From positions 137,434 through 201,433 of the forward strand of contig NZ_JBNPXF010000002.1 in assembly GCF_050433445.1 (NCBI RefSeq): a stretch of 64,000 bases of DNA, in the 5' to 3' direction. The translations under genes and the position numbers were made by a program. Source of the stretch: Kroppenstedtia sanguinis. Lineage in GTDB: Bacteria; Bacillota; Bacilli; Thermoactinomycetales; DSM-45169. The notes beneath the pieces are model-generated. The model made no database searches. It saw only the letters and a list, made by a program, of their open reading frames with translations, and was not told where the DNA came from. Shown here one piece after another: positions 20,573-28,733 of this stretch (positions are counted from its first letter, which is position 1; every line of letters starts with the position of its first letter).

Positions 20573-20608
20573 GAATCCCTCCGTCATCAACGGAGGGATT
20601 TTGCTTTT
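20573..20608 (+). terminator. Terminator after proS
   Basis: AATCCCTCCGTCATCAACGG runs into GAGGGATTTTGCTTTTCC: an 8-bp stem with T-rich tail. The complementary strand has no good T-run. Confidence 0.75.
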
Positions 20609-20720
20609 CCCCTGATTTCATCCATTCCACAAGATTACGGGCGGATTGGATTGCGATTCGCAAATGTTAGATCCGTCGGGGGCGGGGATTCAGTTATGTT
20701 CACTTCGATTCCCTGATAAT

Positions 20721-21626
20721 TCACACCAGTTCCCGCAACGTCTCTTCCAGGTCGGTGTGACGAAATTGGAAGCCCGCCTCCTGAAGCCGTTTGGGGATGC
20801 AGTTGCGTCCGGTGAGGGCCAATCCGGGATCCGCCCGCATCACCAACACCGCGCCTAACCGCACCAACGGGGCGGGGGCCGGCGGTGCCCAGCCTTTGCC
20901 CATGGCTTTTCGCAAGGCGGCCATAAAGCTTGCATTGGTCACCGGAGCGGGGCCGGTGGCATTGTAAATTCCCTCCATCGGATGGTCCAAGGCATATCGG
21001 ATCATGGCATGGAGATCCTCCAGATGGATCCAACTGATGTACTGTTCTCCCGATCCGATCTTTCCCCCGAGACCATAGCGAGCCAGTTTGGCGAGCGGTT
21101 CCAGCGCACCGCCGTCCCGACCCAGCACAAAGCCGATCCGCAGCAGCACCTGTCGTATCTCCGGATGGTTCTCCGCAAAAAAGGCTTCCTCCCACCGTTG
21201 ACACACTTCCACCGAGAATCCCTCACCATGTGGGGCCTCTTCGTCACATTCCTCGCGGGTATCCCCGAAGATGGCCAGTGAACTCGCCTGGATGAACACC
21301 TTTGGCGGCTGTTGGCATTGTCGGAGGGCGTGATGAAGCACCTGGACGGAGTCCAGTCGGGAATTCATGATCTCCTCCCGGTTCTTTGCAGTGTACAGGC
21401 AATTGACGCTTCGCCCCGTGAAATTGACGATCGCCTCCGCCCCCTCCAGCTCCATCGCCCAATCCCCCGGAGTTCTCCCGTCCCACCGGACATACCGGAT
21501 GTCCCCCTCAGTCCGTCCCTCCCCCCGGGTCAACACCGTCACTTTGTAATCGCGGGATACCAGATCCTGCGCCAACGCCTGCCCCAAAAACCCTGAACCC
21601 CCAGGGATAATCACTTTCCGGCCCAT
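20721..21626 (-). CDS. SDR-family NAD(P)-dependent epimerase-like protein (TIGR01777/YfcH-YfhF type)
   Basis: Extended SDR of 301 residues with an N-terminal Rossmann motif IIPGGSGFLGQALAQ, then VRWDGRTPG and AIVNFTGRSV. FIQASSLAIFG and ISWIHLEDLHAMIRYAL are typical of the TIGR01777 group, and a C-terminal DUF1731-like tail (LTGRNCIPKRLQEAGFQFRH) closes it. The reaction is unknown for the family; homologues are named YfcH in E. coli and YfhF in B. subtilis. Start at the ATG at 21626, with GGGAG ahead. Faces proS tail-to-tail. Confidence 0.88.
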   Translation of the reverse strand: MGRKVIIPGGSGFLGQALAQDLVSRDYKVTVLTRGEGRTEGDIRYVRWDGRTPGDWAMELEGAEAIVNFTGRSVNCLYTAKNREEIMNSRLDSVQVLHHALRQCQQPPKVFIQASSLAIFGDTREECDEEAPHGEGFSVEVCQRWEEAFFAENHPEIRQVLLRIGFVLGRDGGALEPLAKLARYGLGGKIGSGEQYISWIHLEDLHAMIRYALDHPMEGIYNATGPAPVTNASFMAALRKAMGKGWAPPAPAPLVRLGAVLVMRADPGLALTGRNCIPKRLQEAGFQFRHTDLEETLRELV

Positions 21627-21687
21627 CTCTCCACTCCCTTTGTGATGATCTTCACAAGATTTCAGATCCATTCTACCTGATTTGTTT

Positions 21688-21987
21688 CAACAATTCAAAA
21701 AATGAAGGTCCCAGGGTTGATGACGCATCACTAAAATATTGGATTGATGGCAAGGAAACTTTAATCAAAATTTTGATATTAGTGGATATGCTACACCTCA
21801 ATTCAGTACAATGGGCTGGACTAGTTGTATGCAAAAATGTTTAGCAGGCAAAGGTATGTCGGCGTGAGCGATTTCTTTATTAGCTGTATTATGCGGTGCT
21901 TCTTGCACCATTGGAGTGCCTGCAACAGCAGGAACTACTTGTTATGCTTGCGTAAATACAGCTGGAATGATTGGAGTAACTACATAA
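21688..21987 (+). pseudogene. Decayed Cys-rich bacteriocin-like (halocin C8-like) precursor
   Basis: A broken plus-strand coding region. The first part reads NNSKNEGPRVDDASLKYWID, then a one-base shift near the A/T run at about 21770 leads into FDISGYATPQ...TSCMQKCLAGKGMSA. A TGA follows where TGG (Trp) would fit. The frame then continues AISLLAVLCGASC, TIGVPATAGTTCYACVNTAG and ends at TAA. The Cys spacing and Ala/Gly/Thr-rich hydrophobic core resemble the halocin C8-like bacteriocin domain, by memory of the family only. The 5' end is missing against the SDR gene. A small two-helix membrane gene and a terminator follow, as expected for a toxin-immunity pair. Confidence 0.5.
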
Positions 21988-22053
21988 TGAATTGTTGGGA
22001 AAAGAAATGCAAACACAAGTGAATTAAAGATACTTATGAAATTTGGTGATTAG

Positions 22054-22203
22054 ATGAAGCTTAGACAATGGTTAGTCAGAATTTCATTTGTATTAAGCGG
22101 TTTATCCATAGTCATCTTTGCAATTGTTTTAGATCAAGGTCTAACAGCTTTTATCCTCGCTGCTGTCTTTGTTGCAATTGCCGGGTTTTTAATGAAAACA
22201 TAG
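22054..22203 (+). CDS. Small two-helix membrane protein (49 aa), possible bacteriocin immunity/accessory protein
   Basis: MKLRQWLVRISFV to GFLMKT, 49 residues, with two hydrophobic helices (about 8-26 and 29-46) separated by DQG. It starts 66 bases after the decayed Cys-rich precursor, in the same direction, and ends before a terminator. Function is inferred only from position; no family recognised. Confidence 0.45.
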   Translation: MKLRQWLVRISFVLSGLSIVIFAIVLDQGLTAFILAAVFVAIAGFLMKT

Positions 22204-22236
22204 AAATATGATGTAAGGTTGTTTTCATTGCAAGTA

Positions 22237-22275
22237 AAAGACTTGAGATCCATTTGGGACTCAAGTCTTTTTTCT
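22237..22275 (+). terminator. Terminator after the bacteriocin-like pair
   Basis: AAAAGACTTGAG and CTCAAGTCTTTTTTC form a clean stem-loop with a T6 tail on the plus strand. The remaining ~230 bases up to 22508 show no gene. Confidence 0.8.
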
Positions 22276-22508
22276 GTTATACAGTGAAAATCAGGGATGA
22301 CACTCCTCATATTCATCCTGAGCATCAGTAATCGCCAATTTAGAATATGCCTCAAAGAATGGAAGAGATGCCCCTTTGCCCTTGATAGTATGCTATGAAT
22401 CAAGTTTGCCCAGATTCTTTTTATTCTTTAGCCTCATCAGAGGAGCCGGTTTTTTTATGACCCCTCCTTTCATTGCCGTCTCATCTTTGAGAAACCAGGC
22501 CTTCAGGA

Positions 22509-23064
22509 TCACAGATGGGCGATCAGGGAGGCGGTATCCGTCACCTGGGTGAACTCACCGTGTAAACTGGCCAGATGGATGCGATGAACCTCCGCTGCCG
22601 GAATCCGATTCCCGTCGAGATCCTTCCGATCAAAGGTGGCGGTAGCATCCGACAAAAGCCAAGAATCAAAGCCCAGGTTCCCCGCCATCCGGGTTGGTGG
22701 AGACGCAATGATCCGTGGTCAGACCCGCGATCACCAAGGATTGAATCCCTTTTTCTCGGAGGTTCTCTTCCAGGTCCGTCCCGATGAAGGCACTGTTTAC
22801 GTACTTCTCCATGACCGGCTCTCCCGCCAGGGGACGAGCTTCCTGCTTGAAATCACAACTGTCGGTGTCCCGGTGAAAAAGAGAACTCCGGTTCCGAGAG
22901 AGGTGACCAATATGGAACACTGACCATTCTTTTGCACGCCAAACCGATAGCAACTGCTCGATATTTTCTTCTGCATGAAGGTTGTTTCGCGGGCCCCACT
23001 TTGGGTCATCAAAGGCTTTCTGCACATCAATCAAAAGCAAGCCTGTTTTTGAGGAGAATTTCAA
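22509..23064 (-). pseudogene. Isochorismatase-like cysteine hydrolase, frameshifted
   Basis: Reads [20 protein letters not shown] through [14 protein letters not shown], with the conserved Asp and the catalytic Cys of the family (DHCVST). The frame then breaks near 22695. The expected continuation [20 protein letters not shown] and a normal C-terminus ending at the TGA at 22509 are found in another frame. The family motif is STTTRMAGN, so about two bases appear to be missing (or one extra). A TTG at 23064 with GGAGGG ten bases ahead is the likely start. A sequencing error cannot be excluded. Confidence 0.65.
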
Positions 23065-23139
23065 TATCTCTGTTCCCTCCTCTCTTGGTTGTAACTGACA
23101 CCACAAATATTCGGTACTGAGCAAAAAAACACCTTGCCA

Positions 23140-23487
23140 CAGGCGTGTTGAATAGACATATTTTAGGTGGGTAGATCCTGTTCACCCACGCTCCGATACC
23201 ATACCACAAGGAAGTAGAAGCTGGCCGCTCCAAATCTGACCATCGGGCAGGGGCAAAGCCTTACCGGAAGCAACTCAGGGAAGATGTTGCCCCTAAACGC
23301 CCTCTCTCCAGATTCTCCGCTGGGTAGGATGGCTACCTTGCCATCGAGATTGTAGTGCATGTGGAACAAAGGTCGCTTTGCACCCATAGGGCACAAGTCT
23401 CGCTAGGGACGCTTCCGCACCCAAGTCTCGCTTTGGCAGCACACGACTCCCTTCCACCACCCATTTTCTAGTTAATCAACAGCACTG
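23140..23487. mobile_element. MITE-like element, copy 3 (type B, longest)
   Basis: 348 bp from CAGGCGTGTTGAATAGACA to TAGTTAATCAACAGCACTG. The interior matches copy 5 (28387) for most of its length. A locally repeated tail contains AAGTCTCGCT twice and GCACCCA twice, explaining the extra length. No target duplication is visible (ACCTTGCCA versus AGTTGTTTA), suggesting an old or rearranged copy. Confidence 0.7.
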
Positions 23488-23611
23488 AGTTGTTTAAATG
23501 ACGATATGAAATCGGATTTTCATACCATGCTTTTCAGTTTTTCTGTATAATAAAAGGGAATATTTCGATATTCATTGGAGAGAGATTAGCATATCATTAT
23601 AACGAAAATGA

Positions 23612-23728
23612 CAGGGCTGTTGATTAACCACAAAATGGATGATAGGAACAAAACGATCCTTTCGCTCTTCACCGTCTCACCATCCCAATCTTATTTCCTT
23701 CTTAAAATATGGCTAATCAACACGCCTG
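23612..23728. mobile_element. MITE-like element, copy 4 (type A, internally deleted)
   Basis: 117 bp, in the opposite orientation to the others: CAGGGCTGTTGATTAACCA to TGGCTAATCAACACGCCTG. Flanked by CGAAAATGA and TGAAAATGA (8 of 9 identical). Compared with copy 1 it lacks the middle, with the junction at a GAAGAGC repeat present twice in the full copy. It lies in the leader of the LysE gene. Confidence 0.8.
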
Positions 23729-23766
23729 TGAAAATGATTTTTTATGGAAGAAAGGTGTGTGACAAC

Positions 23767-24402
23767 ATGTTTTCATTTATTGTCGTTGTGTTTCTTTTAT
23801 TTTTAGTCCCAGGTCCTGCAGTGATTATTACAATTTCTCAAACGATAAAAAGCGGAAGAAAAAATGGTATTATGACTGCTTGTGGGATCGCCTTAGGGGA
23901 TAGTATTCACGTGTTGTTTGCTGTTTTAGGGTTATCAGCGATATTATTAAGTTCTGCTTTAGCATTTGAAATCGTCAAATATATCGGAGCTCTTTATTTA
24001 TTTTACTTAGGGATTCAAATGTTACTTACAAAGACTAAACAAAAAGAAAAATCAAACCTCGAACAAACGTCTGTGTGTATAAATAAAAGCTCGAGTTGGA
24101 AATCAATTAAACAAGGCTTTTTAGCGGAAATATTGAATCCCAAAACAGCATTATTCTTTTTGGCATTTTTACCTCAATTTATCCAAAATAGCGAAAGTAG
24201 CGTGACATTACAACTTCTTGTTCTGGGTATTGTGTTTGTACTAATGAGTATTGCATTCACTTCCTTTTTGGCTTATTGTACAAGTTTCCTTGGAGCAAAG
24301 ATGTTCAAAACATCAGGCATTTTTGCTAGTAAAGTTGAGAAAATTGTTGGTGTGATTTATATTGGCTTAGGCATACGTTTAGCCCTTCAAACTCAAGAAT
24401 AG
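23767..24402 (+). CDS. LysE/RhtB-family amino acid exporter
   Basis: 211-residue inner-membrane exporter with about six helices. FLVPGPAVIITISQTIKSGRK near the N-terminus and GALYLFYLGIQML plus LNPKTALFFLAFLPQF are LysE-family signatures. Substrate unknown (amino acids or their analogues). Start chosen at the ATG at 23767, which begins the conserved family N-terminus and follows AAAGGTG. The longer frame from 23608 only reads through the mobile repeat (its terminal repeat is translated as GLLIN). AT-rich codon use differs from the flanking backbone genes and suggests transfer. Confidence 0.88.
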   Translation: MFSFIVVVFLLFLVPGPAVIITISQTIKSGRKNGIMTACGIALGDSIHVLFAVLGLSAILLSSALAFEIVKYIGALYLFYLGIQMLLTKTKQKEKSNLEQTSVCINKSSSWKSIKQGFLAEILNPKTALFFLAFLPQFIQNSESSVTLQLLVLGIVFVLMSIAFTSFLAYCTSFLGAKMFKTSGIFASKVEKIVGVIYIGLGIRLALQTQE

Positions 24403-24570
24403 ATGACGATATGAATGATACGTTGGAAAACATGTAAACGGTTCGCATGTAGTGCTTCCAATGTCACTAATCTGATTGTGATTAGGCTATACGGTGTTGT
24501 CACCACAGCCTGTGCTACAACTTGCCCAATAAAAAACGTTTTTTGTAAAGATTCCTCAAACATGATCATC

Positions 24571-25311
24571 TTATTCCCCGCTCCAGCGGAAAAACCGTGA
24601 GGACAAAATGATAGATATAATGGCGACACCTACAAGAACCGCAACATCCACGCCATTCTCCCAAATCGGTGTGAAATTCCATGTTTGCCTTATTAAATCA
24701 ATGACGTAGTAAAGCGGAAGGAGGTGGGCGATAACACGTAATACGTTTGGCATCCATTCGAGCGGAAAGGTGGCTCCCGATAGAAAAATCATCAAATTCA
24801 AGGCAAGTGAACTGATGGCTGAAGCAGTCCGAACGTTTTTGGCAATGGAATTGATCAACAGTCCGAACGGGAAGAAGGCAGCCAGGCTTAATAGGATTGC
24901 CAATAAGGTACTTCCCAAATATTTCGGTACATGTAAATTGAAGACGAGGTGTCCAAAAATGAGAATAATTCCGGCGCTGATGGTAAAAATGACGGTTCCC
25001 TGCACGGTTTGCGCCGTTAACACCATCCAGGGCCGCACGGTTGTGACCTGATAGCGTCGCAAAATGCCTTTTTCACGATAGTTGGCCATCACCGTCCCGA
25101 TTCCGAAAAACGCAGTGGTCAAGATGTTCACGGCAATCCAAGATGGTATGTAAGCATCGCTGTATGTCATTCCACCGATTTTTGCGCTTCCGAACATCTC
25201 TCCGAATAGCCAGATCATCAGAACCGGAAATAAAAAGGTCCAGAACACGGCCATTTTTTCTCGAAAAAATAACTTTGTTTCCATTACCGACAGTTTCACA
25301 ATTTTATTCAT
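24571..25311 (-). CDS. ABC-2 type transporter permease
   Basis: 246 residues with six hydrophobic segments, starting MNKIVKLSVMETKLFFREKM; AAAGGAG precedes the ATG at 25311. The region ILRRYQVTTVRPWMVL and the segment FLSGATFPLEWMPNVLRVIAHLLP are typical of the ABC-2 permeases of Bacillales drug/lantibiotic-type exporters. It overlaps the ATPase stop by four bases. Last gene of the six-gene operon that includes the two-component system, so it is probably the system's target. Confidence 0.9.
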   Translation of the reverse strand: MNKIVKLSVMETKLFFREKMAVFWTFLFPVLMIWLFGEMFGSAKIGGMTYSDAYIPSWIAVNILTTAFFGIGTVMANYREKGILRRYQVTTVRPWMVLTAQTVQGTVIFTISAGIILIFGHLVFNLHVPKYLGSTLLAILLSLAAFFPFGLLINSIAKNVRTASAISSLALNLMIFLSGATFPLEWMPNVLRVIAHLLPLYYVIDLIRQTWNFTPIWENGVDVAVLVGVAIISIILSSRFFRWSGE

Positions 25312-26222
25312 GTTGATCGCTCCTTTAACAGGTGGACAAACAAATCTTCCAGCGTGCCTCGCTCGAAACGGAATGCGGCCACTTTCCAACCGCGTTCTTC
25401 ACATTCTTTTAAAACCAGGTAGGCAGAACGCTGGAGATTCTCCGTTTGAATTCTCACCCGATCCCCGGATTTCTCCACGTGAATCACGCTGGGCAGGGAG
25501 ATCAATACATCGGGATCCACATCGAAACTCTCAAACGCTAGGTAGTTTGTCGCTAGGTCTTCTAGCAACACATTCGGTTTTCCAAGTGCCCGGATCCGGC
25601 CATCGTATACCATGGCGATCCGATCACAAAGTTTTTCGGCTTCTTCCATATAATGCGTTGTGACGAGGATGGTGGTTCCTTGTTCCTTCAGGGTATGGAT
25701 GACTTCCCACAACTCGCGGCGTGCTTGCGGATCAAACCCCATGCTCGGTTCATCCAAAAACACGATTTCGGGTTGATGCAAAACAGCTAAAGCGAGCGTT
25801 ACCCGTTGTTTCCATCCACCGGAAAGATCCTTGAAATACGAATTGAGTTTGTTTTTCAAATGTAACTGTTCAATGATGTCCACCAGGCCGTGATGTGTGT
25901 CATAAAAAGAGGCAAACAGATTTAGCGCTTCCTTGACCTTTATTAACTCTTGTATGGATGTATCCTGAAACTGCACCCCGATTTTTTTATTTAATTGATA
26001 GCGGTCGGATTCCTTGCCGGGGTCATGGCCAAGTACATGTACCTTTCCGGAATCTCTTTTCCGCAATCCTTCCAGAATCTCAATGGTTGTGGTCTTACCG
26101 GCTCCGTTTGGACCGATGATACCGAAAATTTCGCCTTTTTCGACCTTAAACGAAACCCCCTGTACGGCTCGAGTTTCCCCGTACTGTTTGGTCAAGCCTT
26201 CAACTTCAATGACATGTTTCAT
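25308..26222 (-). CDS. ABC transporter ATP-binding protein
   Basis: 304 residues. Walker A IGPNGAGKTTTIEIL, Q-loop VQFQDTSIQE, signature DLSGGWKQRVTLAL (LSGGW in place of the usual LSGGQ), Walker B EIVFLDEPSMGFD and H-loop VTTHYMEE, followed by a ~90-residue C-terminal domain of the drug-export (CcmA/DrrA-like) type. Start at the ATG at 26222 after GAAGGAG. Partner of the overlapping permease gene. Likely exports a hydrophobic compound or antibiotic. Confidence 0.93.
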   Translation of the reverse strand: MKHVIEVEGLTKQYGETRAVQGVSFKVEKGEIFGIIGPNGAGKTTTIEILEGLRKRDSGKVHVLGHDPGKESDRYQLNKKIGVQFQDTSIQELIKVKEALNLFASFYDTHHGLVDIIEQLHLKNKLNSYFKDLSGGWKQRVTLALAVLHQPEIVFLDEPSMGFDPQARRELWEVIHTLKEQGTTILVTTHYMEEAEKLCDRIAMVYDGRIRALGKPNVLLEDLATNYLAFESFDVDPDVLISLPSVIHVEKSGDRVRIQTENLQRSAYLVLKECEERGWKVAAFRFERGTLEDLFVHLLKERST

Positions 26223-26256
26223 ATTTTTTTCTCCTTCTCTCATAAGAAATGAAAGG

Positions 26257-26862
26257 TTATTCCGGTAGCCACCCTTTGTTTTCGGCAATGGCGACGGCAT
26301 CCATTCGGTTTCTCGCTCCCAGCTTCTGAATAATTTCAGAGATGTAGTTGCGGTTCGTAGCTGGAGAGAGATAGAGAGCCTTACTGACTTCTTTGACTGA
26401 ATCCCCCTTCTTCAGGTGCAACAAAATCTCGGATTCTCGTTTCGTAAGTGGGTTTATTTCTTCCATCATGGAAAAAGTAAGATGTGGGCTAAAGACACGC
26501 TTGCCCGCGTGAATTTTTCGCAGTGCTTCCGCCAATTCGGACACGGGCATATCTTTTAGCAAATAACCCATTACTCCGGCCTTCACGGCACGTTGCAGGT
26601 ACCCGCTTCGGGTGAAGGTGGTCACGATGGCGACCCGGCATTCACTGCCTTCATCCCTCAACTTTTCCGCTGCCTCCAGTCCACTTAACAATGGCATCTC
26701 TATATCGAGCACGGCAATATCGGCGTTTTTTTCCTGAATCAGCCGTAGGGCCTGTTTACCATTGTCGGCTTCCCCGACAATTTCAATATCTTCTTCCAGG
26801 GCCAACAACTGGCTGACCGCGCCCCGTAGCATTCCTTGATCTTCCGCAATGACGATTCTCAT
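26257..26862 (-). CDS. Two-component response regulator, NarL/DesR family
   Basis: 201 residues: receiver domain with acidic pocket ED (residues 7-8), phospho-acceptor Asp in DIAVLDIEMP (about 54), conserved Thr in TTFTRSG and Lys in LLKDMP. A LuxR-type HTH follows (PLTKRESEILLHLKKGDSVKEVSK, RNYISEIIQKLGARNRMDAV). All phosphorylation residues are present. It overlaps the kinase gene by one base. Probably controls the downstream ABC transporter genes. Confidence 0.93.
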   Translation of the reverse strand: MRIVIAEDQGMLRGAVSQLLALEEDIEIVGEADNGKQALRLIQEKNADIAVLDIEMPLLSGLEAAEKLRDEGSECRVAIVTTFTRSGYLQRAVKAGVMGYLLKDMPVSELAEALRKIHAGKRVFSPHLTFSMMEEINPLTKRESEILLHLKKGDSVKEVSKALYLSPATNRNYISEIIQKLGARNRMDAVAIAENKGWLPE

Positions 26863-27959
26863 TAGATTCCCTCCGTTATCGCTGGTTTCTTAACTTTTGG
26901 CACGACGATCGTGATTTTCGTCCCTTTTGTTTCCCCGGTTGTCATTTCAAGTTTTCCTTCGATCAGCAACAACCGTTCTTTCATGCCTAGCAGGCCGCTA
27001 CCGAACCGGTCGTGTTTTTCCTTCGCTATGCCAACCCCATCATCCCTCACCTGTAGAATATATCTCCCGGGGTCTTCTTCAAGTCGAATTGTGCAAGTGC
27101 GCGCACCGCTGTGTTTCACGACGTTGGTGACACATTCGCGAAGACACAGGCTCAGGATATTTCGAATAATCGGTGGGGCCTCACCAAGTTCATCATTGCG
27201 TTCCAATTTGAATGAAATCCCGGCTGACTCACAAATTTTGGCCGCCCGCTGGCACTCTTCGTCAAGATCGATGGACTGCATATCACTGATCAGTTCCCGC
27301 ACCTGCAACAAAACGGATCTTGAAATATTCTGGATTTCACGCGCTTCTTTTGAGGCTTGGTCGGGATTTCGGGGAATCAGCCGCTCCACCAATTCACCTT
27401 TCAACGTAATCAGAGACAAGGTATGACCCAACGTATCACGAAGATCACGGGCGATTCGCTGGCGCTCTTCATTCTTAATCAGTCGGGAAATTTCATCATT
27501 GGCATGTTGTAGCCCCAATTTCATTTCATGTGATTTCCGGATCATTCTCACCATATAGGGTAGCCAGAAAAGAATGAGAAGAATCGAATACCAGCCAAGG
27601 TACAATGGATTCGACTCTCGCAAGAAATAGAACCCGGCTGACCCGGCAAAAAGCGCAACCATGAGTACAGTCATTCCAGTAATTTTGCGGTAGGATGGGT
27701 ACTTGCCAATCACCAATGCGGGATAAAAGCCGAAGCTCAATTCCCATGGGCTCAAGAAAGCCCCCCATAAAGCAATCGTGACCAGTTGAACAATGATGAA
27801 AAAGGTTCGGTGTTTCGCATTCATAATGCTGATCAAATGAGCCGTTGCGATTATAAAAAACAATAGATAGTTGTACCCCGTCTGTTGTGGAAAAATAATC
27901 ATAGAAATCAATGGAGGAAGCAACATCATTGTTTCCCACGGTAGTCTGACGCGAGCCAT
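26862..27959 (-). CDS. Sensor histidine kinase, DesK family, lacking the phospho-acceptor His
   Basis: 365 residues. Four to five N-terminal membrane helices (to about 140) are followed by a HisKA_3 dimerisation helix and a HATPase domain (N-box ECVTNVVKHSGA, G1 DDGVGI, G2 GSGLLGMKERL). The HisKA_3 motif reads QRIARDLRDTLGHTLSLI: where the family has H (RDLHDTLG), codon 27440-27438 is CGT, Arg174. One base change (CAT to CGT) explains it. Without this His it should not autophosphorylate in the usual way, although ATP-binding motifs are intact. GGAGGTGG precedes the ATG. Confidence 0.92.
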   Translation of the reverse strand: MARVRLPWETMMLLPPLISMIIFPQQTGYNYLLFFIIATAHLISIMNAKHRTFFIIVQLVTIALWGAFLSPWELSFGFYPALVIGKYPSYRKITGMTVLMVALFAGSAGFYFLRESNPLYLGWYSILLILFWLPYMVRMIRKSHEMKLGLQHANDEISRLIKNEERQRIARDLRDTLGHTLSLITLKGELVERLIPRNPDQASKEAREIQNISRSVLLQVRELISDMQSIDLDEECQRAAKICESAGISFKLERNDELGEAPPIIRNILSLCLRECVTNVVKHSGARTCTIRLEEDPGRYILQVRDDGVGIAKEKHDRFGSGLLGMKERLLLIEGKLEMTTGETKGTKITIVVPKVKKPAITEGI

Positions 27960-28016
27960 TTCTCACCACCTCCATCGTTTTTCTCTATCATACCAAATGG
28001 CTTTGAGCCATTAACC

Positions 28017-28313
28017 TTAACCTCTTTCGTTGGTAATCGGGATCCCGGGAATTTGGGTCTGCTTCTTGCGTTTTAACCACATCGGAACCAACCAGATCGA
28101 AAGTAAGAAGACCACGACATGCACCGGCTGTGCAATAACTCCGAATTTATCTGCAGGGGGATTAGCCAAAACATTGAGCGACGACAACAGAGTGACACCT
28201 CCTGTTAGTAGAACATAATAGGCTGAAGGTCTAGCAGTTTTTCGAAACCACTTTACGAAAATCATTGCCCCGGCGATATTTGCGATGATCGAAGCAACCG
28301 CAATGGAGATCAT
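28017..28313 (-). CDS. Small membrane protein (98 aa) upstream of the two-component genes
   Basis: 98 residues, three hydrophobic segments (about 1-20, 31-50, 62-82) and a basic tail LKRKKQTQIPGIPITNERG. The ATG at 28313 overlaps the TGA of the disrupted upstream gene (ATGA), suggesting translational coupling to a gene now broken by a mobile repeat. Function unknown; it may be a sensor partner of the kinase encoded 57 bases downstream. Confidence 0.75.
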   Translation of the reverse strand: MISIAVASIIANIAGAMIFVKWFRKTARPSAYYVLLTGGVTLLSSLNVLANPPADKFGVIAQPVHVVVFLLSIWLVPMWLKRKKQTQIPGIPITNERG

Positions 28314-28733
28314 AACCACAGGCCTGTCACAGCACCTAACAGGTAAGCTGTGGCAACACCGGTAGCCCCCGAAATAACTCCCACATCAGGCGTGTTGATT
28401 AGCCATATTTTAGGTGGGGAGATCGTGTTCTACCACGCTCGGGTTGCCATCCGGCAAGGAAGTGAAAACTGGCCGCTCCAAATCTTCCGATCAGGCAGGG
28501 GCAAAGCCTTACGGAAGCAACACAGGGAAGATATTGCCCCTAAACGCCCTCTCGTAAGACTTCTCCGCTGGGTAGGATGGCTACCTTTATTCCAGGGCTT
28601 CAGCCCATCGAGATTGTAGTGCCTGTGGCGCAAAGGTCGCTTTGGTAGCACACGACTCCCTTCCGCCGACCATTTTCTGGTTAATCAACAGCCCTGCTCC
28701 CACATATAAACCGATTAATAAACCTTTTCTCAT
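28310..28733 (-). pseudogene. Small membrane protein gene interrupted by a MITE
   Basis: The ATG at 28733 (AAGGAGG ahead) reads MRKGLLIGLYVG and then enters the mobile element at 28387-28696. Beyond it, VISGATGVATAYLLGAVTG LWL and the TGA at 28310 continue in the same frame once the element and one copy of CTCCCACAT are removed. That gives an intact 35-codon Gly/Ala-rich single-helix protein. It is the first gene of the two-component/ABC operon. As it stands, the frame runs on into the element and stops near 28590. Confidence 0.8.
28387..28696. mobile_element. MITE-like element, copy 5 (type B) with perfect 9-bp target duplication
   Basis: 310 bp from CAGGCGTGTTGATTAGCCA to TGGTTAATCAACAGCCCTG, the best-preserved ends of the family (16 of 19 bases pair). 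Flanked on both sides by exact CTCCCACAT (28378-28386 and 28697-28705). No transposase frame inside. Confidence 0.9.

Noticed and set aside
19634..20590. Long open frame antisense to proS
   Set aside because: proS is certain on the plus strand, and the antisense frame is a by-product of its GC-rich codon pattern.
22134..22403. Minus-strand open frame over the small membrane gene and terminator
   Set aside because: Runs through a clear plus-strand terminator and has no ribosome site.
24393..24629. Minus-strand open frame after the ABC permease gene
   Set aside because: It overlaps the 3' end of the permease gene, has no ribosome site and no recognisable domain. The intergenic part reads like decayed sequence.
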